12,216 bases of DNA from Paracoccaceae bacterium (GCA_019090405.1 JAHRVZ010000129.1:1-12216); one strand, 5' to 3'. Positions 1 to 8,381 are shown, counted from the stretch's first letter. Notes: generated by a model from the letters alone, not told the origin. Numbers and translations: made by a program.

Positions 1-214
1 CGATTCCCAGCAAGCAGTTGCCATCGACACCATTGCCGACATCGAAGCCTCGGGCCTTTGGCCGGGCAAAGTCGTCACCGAAGTCGAACCTGTCGCCGAC
101 TTCTGGCAGGCCGAACCCGAACATCAGGATTACCTGCAACGTCTGCCCAACGGCTATACCTGCCACTTTCCGCGCCCCGACTGGGTGCTACCCAAGCGTG
201 CCAAGGCGTCCTGA
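1..214 (+). CDS. msrA: Peptide-methionine (S)-S-oxide reductase MsrA, C-terminal fragment (5' end outside window)
   Basis: Only the last 70 codons are present; the first complete codon is at position 2 and the TGA stop at 212-214. MsrA reduces methionine-S-sulfoxide, free or in proteins, back to methionine in the cytoplasm. The visible part carries the family's C-terminal signature: a VVTEVEP strand, then FWQAEPEHQDYL (the usual F-x-x-AE-x-x-HQ-x-YL block) and the ending NGYTCHFPRPDWVLP, with one cysteine (in NGYTCH) that could serve as a resolving thiol. The catalytic GCFW motif lies upstream of the window and cannot be checked. The end overlaps the end of queG, on the other strand, by 27 bp, so the two genes converge. 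Identification rests on the C-terminal pattern alone but that pattern is distinctive. Confidence 0.88.
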   Translation, partial: DSQQAVAIDTIADIEASGLWPGKVVTEVEPVADFWQAEPEHQDYLQRLPNGYTCHFPRPDWVLPKRAKAS

Positions 215-1228
215 CGCCCAGCGCGCCGCATCAGCAACAGTGGGGTCGGTGTCATCCGTCAACCCTTGCGCGATGCTGCGCAGGGACGCGTCTTTGGAAT
301 TGCCAATCGCATAAAGCACATTGCGTACAAACCGATTGCGGCCAATGCGTTTGACCGCTGAGCCGGAAAACAATGCCCGGAATTCGGCGTCGTCCAACAC
401 GGCCAATTCGGCCAGCTTTGGCGCCTTCAATTCGTCACGCGCACCATAGCGTATATCACTGGCAGCGACCGCAAATTTGTTCCACGGACAGGCCGCCAGA
501 CAATCATCGCAACCATAGATATGGTTGCCCATCAACGCGCGCAAATCCTCGTCCACCGGGCCATTATGTTCGATCGTCAGGTAGGAAATACAGCGGCGCG
601 CATCCAACTGATACGGGGCAGGAAACGCATCTGTCGGACAAACGTCCAGACAGGAACGGCACGACCCGCAGTGATCGACTTCGGCGGCATCTGTGGGTAA
701 ATCCAGCGTGGTAAACACGGACCCGATAAAAGCCCAGTTGCCCCAGTCCTGACTGACCAGATTGGTATGTTTCCCCTGCCAGCCCAGCCCAGCCGCCTGC
801 CCCAGCGCCTTTTCCGGCACCGGCGCAGTATCAACAAACACTTTCACTTCACAGTCCTGTTCTGCGATCAGCCAGCGCGCCAATCGCTTAAGCCGCTTTT
901 TCACCATGTCATGATAGTCGCGGTTCTGCGCATAGACCGATATCGCACCGCGGTCTGACTGTGCCAACACCTCTCTGGGATCATGCTCGGGCGTGTAGCT
1001 TTCAGCCAGCATGATGACCGACCGTGCCTCGGGCCATAGGGCCGCTGGATCACCTCGCCAATGGGTGCGTTCGGCCATCCAGCCCATCTGCCCGTGATAC
1101 CCCGCCTCAAGGAACGTTTCCAAACGGCCCGGCACTTCGGGCACATCCCACGGGCGGCAAATCCGGGCGGCTACGAACCCTTCACTCAGGGCTTGTGATA
1201 CAAGCAGGGATTTCAGCGCGTCAGTCAT
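188..1228 (-). CDS. queG: Epoxyqueuosine reductase QueG
   Basis: 346 residues, a normal length. QueG carries out the last step of queuosine synthesis, reducing epoxyqueuosine to queuosine at the wobble base of GUN-anticodon tRNAs with cobalamin and two [4Fe-4S] clusters. The N-terminal half (about 1-175) is the cobalamin-binding domain; Asp133 in VDTAPVPEK matches the proposed catalytic acid. All eight cluster cysteines are visible: C187, C190, C193, C197 in CGSCRSCLDVCP, C213, and C240, C243, C247 in CDDCLAACPW. The C-terminus (about 290-346) resembles the HEAT-like tRNA-recognition segment. It lies 24 bp downstream of the fzlA-like gene on the same strand, so it is probably cotranscribed. 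No strong Shine-Dalgarno sequence is visible before the ATG; translation may depend on the upstream gene. Its last 27 bp overlap the msrA 3' end. Confidence 0.96.
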   Translation of the reverse strand: MTDALKSLLVSQALSEGFVAARICRPWDVPEVPGRLETFLEAGYHGQMGWMAERTHWRGDPAALWPEARSVIMLAESYTPEHDPREVLAQSDRGAISVYAQNRDYHDMVKKRLKRLARWLIAEQDCEVKVFVDTAPVPEKALGQAAGLGWQGKHTNLVSQDWGNWAFIGSVFTTLDLPTDAAEVDHCGSCRSCLDVCPTDAFPAPYQLDARRCISYLTIEHNGPVDEDLRALMGNHIYGCDDCLAACPWNKFAVAASDIRYGARDELKAPKLAELAVLDDAEFRALFSGSAVKRIGRNRFVRNVLYAIGNSKDASLRSIAQGLTDDTDPTVADAARWASGRLGTLG

Positions 1229-1252
1229 GTTCTTTGGCGCAGACCCTGGGGG

Positions 1253-1918
1253 TTAAAAATCCAGATCAGCATAATGTGGCGGCTGACGGAATCCGGAAAC
1301 CTGATCGGCCAGTAATGAGCGAAAGGCAGGGCGTGATTTGATTTTGGCGTACCAGTCTTTGACCACGGAACTGCGATTCCAATCCACATCCGAGATATAA
1401 TCAAGTGACGATAAATGTGCGGCAGCGGCAAAATCGGCCAATGTCATATCGTCCCCGGCCAACCAGCGACGATGGTCCAGCAACCAACCCATGTAGTCCA
1501 GATGATATTTGATCGCCTTGGCCCCGTCTTTGATATTTCGGCTGTCAGGATAGCCAGAGCCCATGATCTTCTTATTGACCCGCTCGTACAACAATTTGGA
1601 CGTCACTTCGTTATGAAACTTGTCATCAAACCAGCCCACCAACCGGCGCACTTCATAGCGGGCTTCGGGATCAGATGGCATCAATGACGGGCCAGAACGG
1701 GTTTCTTCAATGTATTCGCAGATTGCCGCGCTTTCAGCCATCATGTGACCGTCCAGCTTTAGCACAGGAACCTTGGCAGCCGGATTGCGTCGCAGGAAAT
1801 CCGGGTCGCCGTCCCAATAGCGTTCTTCTACCAGCTCGACCTCGATCTTTTTCTCGGCAAGCGACAGCCGCACCTTGCGACAAAATGGGGATAAAGGGAC
1901 GTGAAACAAACGGGCCAT
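1253..1918 (-). CDS. fzlA: GST-fold protein, probable FtsZ-binding division protein FzlA
   Basis: 221 residues with a thioredoxin-like N-terminal domain (about 1-80: LSPFCRKVRLSLAEK, then the cis-Pro loop AKVPVLKLDG and ESAAICEYIEE) and an all-alpha C-terminal GST domain (about 90-205, with WLAGDDMTLADFAAAAHLS). It looks like a glutathione S-transferase, but length, Trp35 in ERYWDGDP and the acidic ending HYADLDF fit alphaproteobacterial FzlA. FzlA binds and curves FtsZ filaments and promotes septal wall synthesis in Caulobacter. From memory, a Trp near residue 38 and Asp227 are needed there for FtsZ binding; Trp35 and Asp218 would be the counterparts here. It sits 55 bp after mtgA and 24 bp before queG. 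An ordinary GST remains the alternative; the GST fold is certain, the FzlA assignment likely. Confidence 0.75.
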   Translation of the reverse strand: MARLFHVPLSPFCRKVRLSLAEKKIEVELVEERYWDGDPDFLRRNPAAKVPVLKLDGHMMAESAAICEYIEETRSGPSLMPSDPEARYEVRRLVGWFDDKFHNEVTSKLLYERVNKKIMGSGYPDSRNIKDGAKAIKYHLDYMGWLLDHRRWLAGDDMTLADFAAAAHLSSLDYISDVDWNRSSVVKDWYAKIKSRPAFRSLLADQVSGFRQPPHYADLDF

Positions 1919-1973
1919 AATAATCCAGCTAAACAGACAGTTCAGTTATCAATGCCCCGACACGGTCAGGTTT

Positions 1974-2717
1974 TCAATCCTCGAAACACAATGCGCGGCC
2001 ATCTGCGCGGATGGTAGCCGCCCCGTCAGCGATTTTGCCGGCGCGGCGTTGATGCCTGCCCGTCGGGTTTTTCGCAGACCTTTTGCGTGGCGACGGCAGT
2101 GCAGCAGCAATCAGCGCGGCCTGGTACGCTGATAAGGCGTCTGGCCCGACACCAAAAAAGTTTCGCGAAGCGGCTTTGACACCAAACACGCCTTCACCCA
2201 TCTCGGCGACGTTCAGATAAACCTCGATAATGCGTTGTTTTGACCAGATAATTTCTACAACAGGCGTGATCGCCGTTTCAAATGCCTTACGAACCCAGCT
2301 GCGCCCCTGCCATAGAAACACGTTTTTAACCACTTGTTGGCTAAGGGTGGATCCACCGCGACCATTGCCCTCTTCCAGCGCGGCACGGATCGCCTCTATG
2401 TCAAATCCCCAATGCAGGCAGAAATTGGCATCCTCTGCCGCCACCGCCGATCGTGCCATCACAGGTGCAATATCCTCAATTGGCACCCATTCATGATCGA
2501 CCGAACCCAGCCGACGTGATTCTGACCATATTGTGTGGGTAATCGGCGGATTAACCACCGTGAACAGGACCACCAATGCCAATACAACCAAAATAAGAAT
2601 AATGCCGCCGCGCAAAGCAATATTCCCGGCCTGCCGCAACAGCCGGGACAAACGTCGCGATTTGGTCTTTTTGGTCCGTGCCTTGGATTTGGCTTTGGCC
2701 TTGGTTTTTCTTACCAT
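1974..2717 (-). CDS. mtgA: Monofunctional biosynthetic peptidoglycan transglycosylase MtgA
   Basis: 247 residues, a GT51 glycosyltransferase that polymerises lipid II into glycan strands at the outer face of the inner membrane. Residues 1-30 are a Lys/Arg-rich cytoplasmic tail; about 36-55 form one transmembrane helix (IILILVVLALVVLFTVV); the catalytic domain follows. The GT51 motifs are complete: AEDANFCLHWGFD with catalytic Glu95, GGSTLSQQ (121-128), RKAFE (143-147), and SKQRIIEVYLN (159-169) with the second acidic residue Glu165, then AALIAAALPSP. There is no transpeptidase domain, so it is not a class A PBP. It heads the mtgA, fzlA-like, queG run. The spacer from gltB (249 bp) suggests its own promoter, although I could not identify one with confidence. 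The ATG at 2717 leaves the whole basic tail and helix intact. Confidence 0.95.
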   Translation of the reverse strand: MVRKTKAKAKSKARTKKTKSRRLSRLLRQAGNIALRGGIILILVVLALVVLFTVVNPPITHTIWSESRRLGSVDHEWVPIEDIAPVMARSAVAAEDANFCLHWGFDIEAIRAALEEGNGRGGSTLSQQVVKNVFLWQGRSWVRKAFETAITPVVEIIWSKQRIIEVYLNVAEMGEGVFGVKAASRNFFGVGPDALSAYQAALIAAALPSPRKRSAKNPTGRHQRRAGKIADGAATIRADGRALCFED

Positions 2718-2920
2718 ACCAAACCTATAGGCAAAGCGTCCCGGTCAGGAAAGTATGGAAGCCGCGATTGCGCCAGATTTGCCGGATCCATGACAAAAAG
2801 AACTGATCAGAATATTGCGTTGACATGATAACATCCGGAAATGGCAATTAGCAATTTCAGGTATGTCGCTGCTTTCGTAAACAAATTGCAAAGGGGTGAA
2901 CCCAAGTTGGTTACAATTTG

Positions 2921-2959
2921 ACCTTCCGCGTCCGTTTGGAACGCGGAAGGTTGATTTTT
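2921..2959 (+). terminator. Strong hairpin with T-tract on the plus strand, in the gltB-mtgA spacer
   Basis: A perfect 11-bp inverted repeat (2921-2931 with 2941-2951, arms ACCTTCCGCGT / ACGCGGAAGGT) encloses a 9-nt loop. On the plus strand it is followed at once by TGATTTTT, the shape of an intrinsic terminator. On the minus strand, the direction of gltB, the stem is followed by CAAATTG with no T run. It begins 16 bp past the gltB stop, where a gltB terminator or a 3'-end-stabilising hairpin would be expected. It may act on antisense transcription, be bidirectional, or simply protect the gltB mRNA 3' end. The rest of the spacer (2718-2966) holds only a weak imperfect dyad (2838-2858) and no gene that I can support. 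Confidence 0.6.
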
Positions 2960-2966
2960 ACTGACC

Positions 2967-5900
2967 TTATTCCGCCGGAATTGCTGATTCTTCTATTGTC
3001 AGAGGTGCGGGTAAATGCACCAGCATTTCTTTTGGACAGACCTGTAGGAAATTGCCAACTTCCAGATCCCAATGGCGCAAAATCTCGGTGGTTTTGCGAC
3101 TGTTGGTCTCTGCAACATGGCGTTCCAAAAGAGATTTCAATTCGGACACCCAGTGGTCAACCGTGACCGGACACGTCACGACAGTTTCCATATTCATCAA
3201 GGTCGTCGCGGTCCCATCCGGGTCATATAGATAGGCCATGCCTCCGGTCATTCCGGCACCAAAATTCGCGCCGATTTCACCAAGGATAACCGCAACGCCA
3301 CCGGTCATGTATTCACAGCCGTTAGACCCGCAGCCTTCGATCACAGTCTTGGCACCACTGTTACGTACCGCAAACCGCTCACCCGCACGACCGGCAGCAA
3401 ACAAATAGCCCTTGGTCGCACCATAAAGAACAGTGTTCCCGATGATGGTATTGTCAGACGCAGTCAGTGGACTGGTCTGGGGTGGGCGCACGACTATTGT
3501 GCCGCCAGACAGACCTTTGCCAACGTAGTCATTGGCATCCCCTGACACTTCGAGTTTCAACCCCTGCACGGCAAACGCCCCCAGCGACTGCCCGGCCGAC
3601 CCTTGCAGTTTCACCGTCAAATGATCCGATTGCAGCGTGTTGTTCATCCCGAAATTTTTGACAATCAGGCTCGACGTACGGGTGCCAACGGTGCGGTGAG
3701 TGTTTTGCACTGCGTAAGATAATTGCATTTTCTCACCCTCTGAAAGGAAACGCGCAGCGTCGCGCACGATTTCAGCATCCAGCGTGTCCGGCACTTCGTT
3801 GCGACCACGGGTACGGTTGTAAACGATGTCAGATGCACCATCGACAGTGATCAACAGCGGGTTCAGATCCAGATCGTCCAAATGCGCCGATCCACGCGAC
3901 ACCTGCGCCAGCAAATCCGCACGGCCGACAATTTCGTCCAACGACCGGGCACCGATTTCTGCCAGCAATTCACGCACTTCCTGTGCGTAGAATGTGATCA
4001 GGTTTACCACTTTGTCGGCAGTTCCCGTGAATTTGGCCCGCAGATATTCATCTTGCGTACACACGCCGACAGGACAGGTGTTTGACTGACACTGACGCAC
4101 CATGATGCAGCCCATCGCAATCAAAGCGGCAGTGCCGATGCCGTATTCCTCGGCCCCCATCATCGCCGCCATGATAATGTCACGACCGGTGCGCAATCCG
4201 CCATCCGTTCGCAAAGTCACCCGATCGCGCAGCTTGTTCATTGCCAGAACCTGATGCGCCTCGGTCAGGCCCATCTCCCACGGCAAACCAGCGTACTTAA
4301 TCGAGGTCGCGGGGCTGGCCCCGGTGCCTCCGTTATGGCCAGAAATCAGGATCACATCGGCCTTGGCCTTGGCCACGCCAGCGGCAATCGTCCCAACGCC
4401 AGAGGATGCAACCAGTTTGACAGTCACCTTGCAACGCGGGTTGATCTGTTTCAGGTCGTAAATCAGCTGCGCCAGATCTTCGATACTATAGATATCGTGA
4501 TGTGGCGGCGGCGAAATCAGCGTCACACCCTTGGTCGACAACCGCAGTCTGGCGATCAGGTCGGTCACTTTCATACCCGGCAACTGGCCGCCCTCGCCGG
4601 GTTTGGCCCCCTGCGCGACTTTGATCTCAAGCTCTTCGCATTGGTTCAGATACTCAGCCGTGACGCCAAAACGCCCGGATGCCACCTGTTTGATCTTGGC
4701 GCTGGGGTTGTCACCATTGGGTTCAGCTACAAAATGCGCCGGATCTTCGCCGCCCTCACCGCTGTCGGATTTTGCCCCGATCCGGTTCATGGCCACATTC
4801 AGGATTTTGTGCGCTTCAGGTGACAGTGCGCCCAAAGACATGCCCGGCGTCACAAACCGCTTGCGGATCGAGGTAATGCTTTCCACTTCTTCAATCGGCA
4901 CAGGCTTGCCCAATGGTTTTATCTTAAGCAAATCCCGCAGATGGATTGGCGGATTGCTTCTCATTTTGGCTGAATACTGCTTCCACAAATCAAATGATGA
5001 CTTGTTGCAGGCCATTTGCAGCAGGTTCATTGACGTGGCTTCCCAGGCGTGGGTTTCGCCGGAATTGCGGGCTTTATAAAAGCCACCAACCGGCAAAACA
5101 TCCAAACCCGTGCTCCAACCGCGATGATGAACTTCTTCGACTTTGATCTGAACGCCACTAACGCCAATACCAGATATCCGGCTGGTCATGCCGGGGAAAT
5201 ATTCGGCACACATGGCCCGGCTAAGGCCAACAGCTTCGAAATTCAGACCACCACGATAGGACGAAATCACCGAAATCCCCATCTTGGCCATGATCTTTAA
5301 CAGACCCTGATCAATTGCCGCGCGATAGCGTGCAATCGCATCGGTCAGATTGCCTTTGATCAGACCACGTTCGATACGGTCCGCCAGCGAATCCTCGGCC
5401 AGATAAGCATTCACTACAGTCGCGCCGCACCCGATCAAAACCGCAAAGTAATGCGGGTCAACGCATTCCGCGCTGCGTACGTTCAGCGAACAGAAGGTCC
5501 GTAAACCATTGCGTGTCAAATGGCTGTGAACCGCTGAGGTCGCCAAGATCATCGGCATTGCCACGCGTCCCGAACCTGAAAGATGATCCGTTAAAACCAA
5601 GTGTCCCGCGCCTGAACGCACCGCATCTTCGGCTTCGGACCTGATACGCTCAAGGTTGCCACTCAGCGACTCTGTGCCGGCCTCAAAGGTGCAGTCAATT
5701 TCGGCCAGTGGCGCATTGAATTGCGTGGTCAGCACATCCCATTGTGCGTTGCCCACAAAGGGGCTTGCGAGCACCACAATCTCGGTTTGGGTGCTAACCT
5801 CATCAAGCACGTTTTTCAGGTTCCCAAAGCGCGTCTTAAGGCTCATCACGCGGAATTCACGTAGTGAATCGATTGGCGGATTCGTGACCTGACTAAAGTT

Positions 5901-7499
5901 CTGCCGGAAATAGTGGCTTAGCGGGCGGTACATTTTGGACAGCACAGCCGACGGAGTGTCATCCCCCATCGACGCCAGGACTTCTTTACCGTCTTCGGCC
6001 ATCGGGGCCAATATCTGCTCTAGCTCTTCGACAGAATACCCGGCGGCAATCTGGCGTTTGCGCAACTCATCCCCGGTAAACATCGGCTTTTCATCCACCT
6101 TGGCAAGCACGGTATCGGCATCATTGATTTTGCCAACCCATTCACCAAACGGCTGAGACGCAGCCAGACGGTCCTTGATTTCAGTGTCGTGGAACAGTTT
6201 GCCGTTTTTCATGTCGACAGCCAAAATTTGACCCGGCCCCAATGCGCCCTTTTCCACCACACTGGATTCGTCAATCGGCACCATGCCGGCCTCGGATCCG
6301 GCAATCAACAGGCCTTCTCCGGTTACCACATAGCGCATAGGCCGCAGCCCATTGCGATCCAGCCCGGCGCAAACCCAGCGTCCATCAGTCATGGCAAGAG
6401 CAGCGGGGCCATCCCATGGTTCCATCACCGAATTGCAATAGGAATACATATCGCGCCAGGCTTCGGGCAGTTCTACCGCCTGTTTGGACCAGCTTTCCGG
6501 CACCAGCATGGTTTTAGCCATTGGCGCACTGCGTCCGGCGCGAACCAGCATTTCAAATACCGCATCCAAGGCAGCAGAATCGCTCGACCCGCCTGCAATG
6601 ATGGGTTTGATGTCTTCGGCCATATCGCCAAATGTCGCCGACGCCATGCGGATTTCATGGCTTTTCATCCAGTTGACGTTGCCCTTAAGCGTATTGATTT
6701 CGCCATTATGCGCCAGCATGCGGAACGGTTGTGCCAGCCACCATTGCGGGAAAGTGTTGGTTGAATACCGCTGATGATATATCGCAAAGCCACTGATAAA
6801 GCGTTCGTCCATCAGGTCGGGATAGAAATCCGCTACTTGCTCGGCCAGCATCATACCTTTGTAGATGATCGACCGGCAGGACAAAGATGCAATGTATAGT
6901 TCATTGATCCCTTCAGCCGCGGCCGCCTTTTCGATCCGGCGGCGGATGACATAAAGCTCGCGCTCAAAGGTATCTTCGTCGACATCTTTGGCGTTTGAAA
7001 TGATGATCTGTTCGATTTCCGGCCGGGTCGCATTGGCCTTTTCGCCCAGACAGGTCACATCGACCGGAACATGCCGCCAGCCATAGATAGAATAGCCCAT
7101 CCGCAAGACTTCGGATTCAACGATGGTCCGGCACGTTTCCTGTGCCCCAAAGTCGGAACGCGGCAAAAACACCTGACCAACCGCGATCAGCCGACCCATA
7201 TCCGGCGTGTGGCCCGTGCGTTCGATCTGATCGTAAAAGAACCGGATCGGAATTTGGACATGAATACCCGCGCCATCACCGGTTTTGCCATCGGCATCCA
7301 CAGCACCCCGGTGCCAGATCGCCTTTAGCGCATCAATCCCGGCCTCAACAACCGAGCGGCTTTTCTTGCCGTTGATGGACACGACCAGCCCAACGCCACA
7401 GGACGAATGTTCGTCCTCGGCCCGATACAGGCTGTTCTCAGACATGAAGGCCCGCTTGGCCTCTTCAGATGCTTTCCAGTTTTGATCGAAATTGGTCAT
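2967..7499 (-). CDS. gltB: Glutamate synthase (NADPH) large subunit, GltB
   Basis: 1510 residues, full length for the alpha subunit of bacterial GOGAT. With GltD it converts glutamine + 2-oxoglutarate + NADPH to two glutamate. A 33-residue propeptide precedes Cys34 (SSCGVG), the expected N-terminal nucleophile of the class II glutaminase domain after cleavage (about 34-430). A central domain follows, then the FMN-binding synthase domain (about 800-1200) with SGEGGEDP and ISGHNGGTGASP. The [3Fe-4S] cysteines are C1131, C1137 and C1142 (C-x5-C-x4-C in CIMVRQCQSNTCP). The C-terminal beta-helix has the usual glycine-rich repeats (DYVGKGLSGGTIVVRPP onward). The Shine-Dalgarno AAGGAG overlaps the end of the upstream GFA-family gene and the gap is 4 bp, so it is cotranscribed with gltD and both GFA genes. 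No defect is seen. Confidence 0.98.
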   Translation of the reverse strand: MTNFDQNWKASEEAKRAFMSENSLYRAEDEHSSCGVGLVVSINGKKSRSVVEAGIDALKAIWHRGAVDADGKTGDGAGIHVQIPIRFFYDQIERTGHTPDMGRLIAVGQVFLPRSDFGAQETCRTIVESEVLRMGYSIYGWRHVPVDVTCLGEKANATRPEIEQIIISNAKDVDEDTFERELYVIRRRIEKAAAAEGINELYIASLSCRSIIYKGMMLAEQVADFYPDLMDERFISGFAIYHQRYSTNTFPQWWLAQPFRMLAHNGEINTLKGNVNWMKSHEIRMASATFGDMAEDIKPIIAGGSSDSAALDAVFEMLVRAGRSAPMAKTMLVPESWSKQAVELPEAWRDMYSYCNSVMEPWDGPAALAMTDGRWVCAGLDRNGLRPMRYVVTGEGLLIAGSEAGMVPIDESSVVEKGALGPGQILAVDMKNGKLFHDTEIKDRLAASQPFGEWVGKINDADTVLAKVDEKPMFTGDELRKRQIAAGYSVEELEQILAPMAEDGKEVLASMGDDTPSAVLSKMYRPLSHYFRQNFSQVTNPPIDSLREFRVMSLKTRFGNLKNVLDEVSTQTEIVVLASPFVGNAQWDVLTTQFNAPLAEIDCTFEAGTESLSGNLERIRSEAEDAVRSGAGHLVLTDHLSGSGRVAMPMILATSAVHSHLTRNGLRTFCSLNVRSAECVDPHYFAVLIGCGATVVNAYLAEDSLADRIERGLIKGNLTDAIARYRAAIDQGLLKIMAKMGISVISSYRGGLNFEAVGLSRAMCAEYFPGMTSRISGIGVSGVQIKVEEVHHRGWSTGLDVLPVGGFYKARNSGETHAWEATSMNLLQMACNKSSFDLWKQYSAKMRSNPPIHLRDLLKIKPLGKPVPIEEVESITSIRKRFVTPGMSLGALSPEAHKILNVAMNRIGAKSDSGEGGEDPAHFVAEPNGDNPSAKIKQVASGRFGVTAEYLNQCEELEIKVAQGAKPGEGGQLPGMKVTDLIARLRLSTKGVTLISPPPHHDIYSIEDLAQLIYDLKQINPRCKVTVKLVASSGVGTIAAGVAKAKADVILISGHNGGTGASPATSIKYAGLPWEMGLTEAHQVLAMNKLRDRVTLRTDGGLRTGRDIIMAAMMGAEEYGIGTAALIAMGCIMVRQCQSNTCPVGVCTQDEYLRAKFTGTADKVVNLITFYAQEVRELLAEIGARSLDEIVGRADLLAQVSRGSAHLDDLDLNPLLITVDGASDIVYNRTRGRNEVPDTLDAEIVRDAARFLSEGEKMQLSYAVQNTHRTVGTRTSSLIVKNFGMNNTLQSDHLTVKLQGSAGQSLGAFAVQGLKLEVSGDANDYVGKGLSGGTIVVRPPQTSPLTASDNTIIGNTVLYGATKGYLFAAGRAGERFAVRNSGAKTVIEGCGSNGCEYMTGGVAVILGEIGANFGAGMTGGMAYLYDPDGTATTLMNMETVVTCPVTVDHWVSELKSLLERHVAETNSRKTTEILRHWDLEVGNFLQVCPKEMLVHLPAPLTIEESAIPAE

Positions 7500-7503
7500 G
7501 TCT

Positions 7504-7941
7504 CTATTCTCCTTCGGGGGGCGCGAATTGTGCCATTACTTCGGCGCCAGTCATCTTTTTGGTGTCTTCTGCATAGGAAAACGCAGGGCTTTTCACATCT
7601 ACGAAAATCTCGGAAACCAGCTTCATGCCACTGGCATCATCCAGCAATCCAACCGGAACATGATAAGTGCCACTATATGGCCCCGGGCTAGTCACCCGAT
7701 ACCAGACCCCTGAGCCGCATTTGTCACACCAACTGCGTTCGGCCCAGTCCGACGATTTGAACGTCTTTGTGTTCTCGGCGCCCTCAATCGTTATTGAATC
7801 AGCGGGAACAGTGACCGTTAGCATTGCAGACCCGGACCAACGCTGGCACATTTTGCAATGACACCCACCAAAATCAGTATTCACGTCGCGCAAGGTGAAT
7901 TTGATTGCACCGCACATACATTGACCTGTTTTGTCTACCAT
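7504..7941 (-). CDS. GFA/CENP-V-fold zinc protein (downstream member of a tandem pair)
   Basis: 145 residues. This is a single GFA domain, the fold named for glutathione-dependent formaldehyde-activating enzyme. It has the full set of seven zinc-type cysteines: C8 and C10 (CMCG), C27, C29, C32 (CHCKMC) and C72, C75 (CDKC). In the family, C8/C10/C72/C75 would hold a structural zinc and C27/C29/C32 a second zinc near the active centre. The biochemical role of most GFA proteins is unknown, so no reaction is assigned. It lies between its paralogue (14 bp upstream) and gltB (4 bp downstream), preceded by an AGAGGGG ribosome site just after the neighbour's stop codon; translational coupling is plausible. 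Compared by eye it is roughly 40-45% identical to the upstream copy, with all seven cysteines at identical residue numbers. Confidence 0.88.
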   Translation of the reverse strand: MVDKTGQCMCGAIKFTLRDVNTDFGGCHCKMCQRWSGSAMLTVTVPADSITIEGAENTKTFKSSDWAERSWCDKCGSGVWYRVTSPGPYSGTYHVPVGLLDDASGMKLVSEIFVDVKSPAFSYAEDTKKMTGAEVMAQFAPPEGE

Positions 7942-7955
7942 TGTCTTATCCCCTC

Positions 7956-8381
7956 TTAAAAATCTGCTACGATTTTTGCGACGTCTTCCGAAGTCATTTG
8001 CTGACGGTCATCAGGCAGAAAACTTGTGCTGTTCTTGAGATCGACGAAAAGTTCGGATGTCATCATCATCCCATCAGTATCGTCTAACAGCCCCAAAGCT
8101 ACGCTGGTTTTTCCCACATATGGCCCTGACGTCAGCCGCCAGAAAACCGCCGACCCGCAAATCTTGCAATTGGCCCGTTCCGCGAAATGCGAACTGCGGA
8201 ATACTGAAATGTTGTCGCCTTCACCAAAACTCAGTTTGGTTGACTCGACTTGCACTCCGTCATACGGGCCACTGGCCCAGCGCTGGCACATCTTACAATG
8301 ACAGCGAGAAAAGTTGCCCGCCATGTCGGTTGCGACAAAGCTGACTGCGCCGCACATACAGCGTCCGGTTTTATCCGCCAT
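7956..8381 (-). CDS. GFA/CENP-V-fold zinc protein (upstream member of a tandem pair)
   Basis: 141 residues, one GFA domain. It shares the start pattern (ADKTGRCMCGA), CHCKMCQRW, a CKIC pair and the GLLDD...GM...SE(L/I)FVD block with the next gene. The seven cysteines C8, C10, C27, C29, C32, C72 and C75 are all kept, so it is expected to bind zinc and fold normally. The stretch between the CHCKMC block and residue 60 differs most from the paralogue, which suggests different substrates or partners. A strong AGGAAGGGG ribosome site precedes the ATG by six bases. It is 115 bp downstream of gltD on the same strand; no terminator is evident in that gap, so I infer one transcript with gltD and gltB. 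Its function is not known. Confidence 0.88.
   Translation of the reverse strand: MADKTGRCMCGAVSFVATDMAGNFSRCHCKMCQRWASGPYDGVQVESTKLSFGEGDNISVFRSSHFAERANCKICGSAVFWRLTSGPYVGKTSVALGLLDDTDGMMMTSELFVDLKNSTSFLPDDRQQMTSEDVAKIVADF

Noticed and set aside
2838..2858. Imperfect dyad GAAATGGC/GCAATTTC in the gltB-mtgA spacer
   Set aside because: It has one mismatch, is AT-rich and has no clear relation to a promoter; chance is likely.
4254..6764. Several plus-strand frames of 180-190 residues opposite gltB
   Set aside because: All are antisense to conserved GltB domains, with no family motif and no convincing ribosome site; they are expected by-products of codon bias.
1253..8381. A shared glutathione or formaldehyde detoxification system formed by the GST-like and GFA-like genes
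   Set aside because: The GST-like protein is more likely FzlA, which is not thought to act as a transferase; the GFA genes lie in a different operon; and no formaldehyde dehydrogenase or hydrolase is present.
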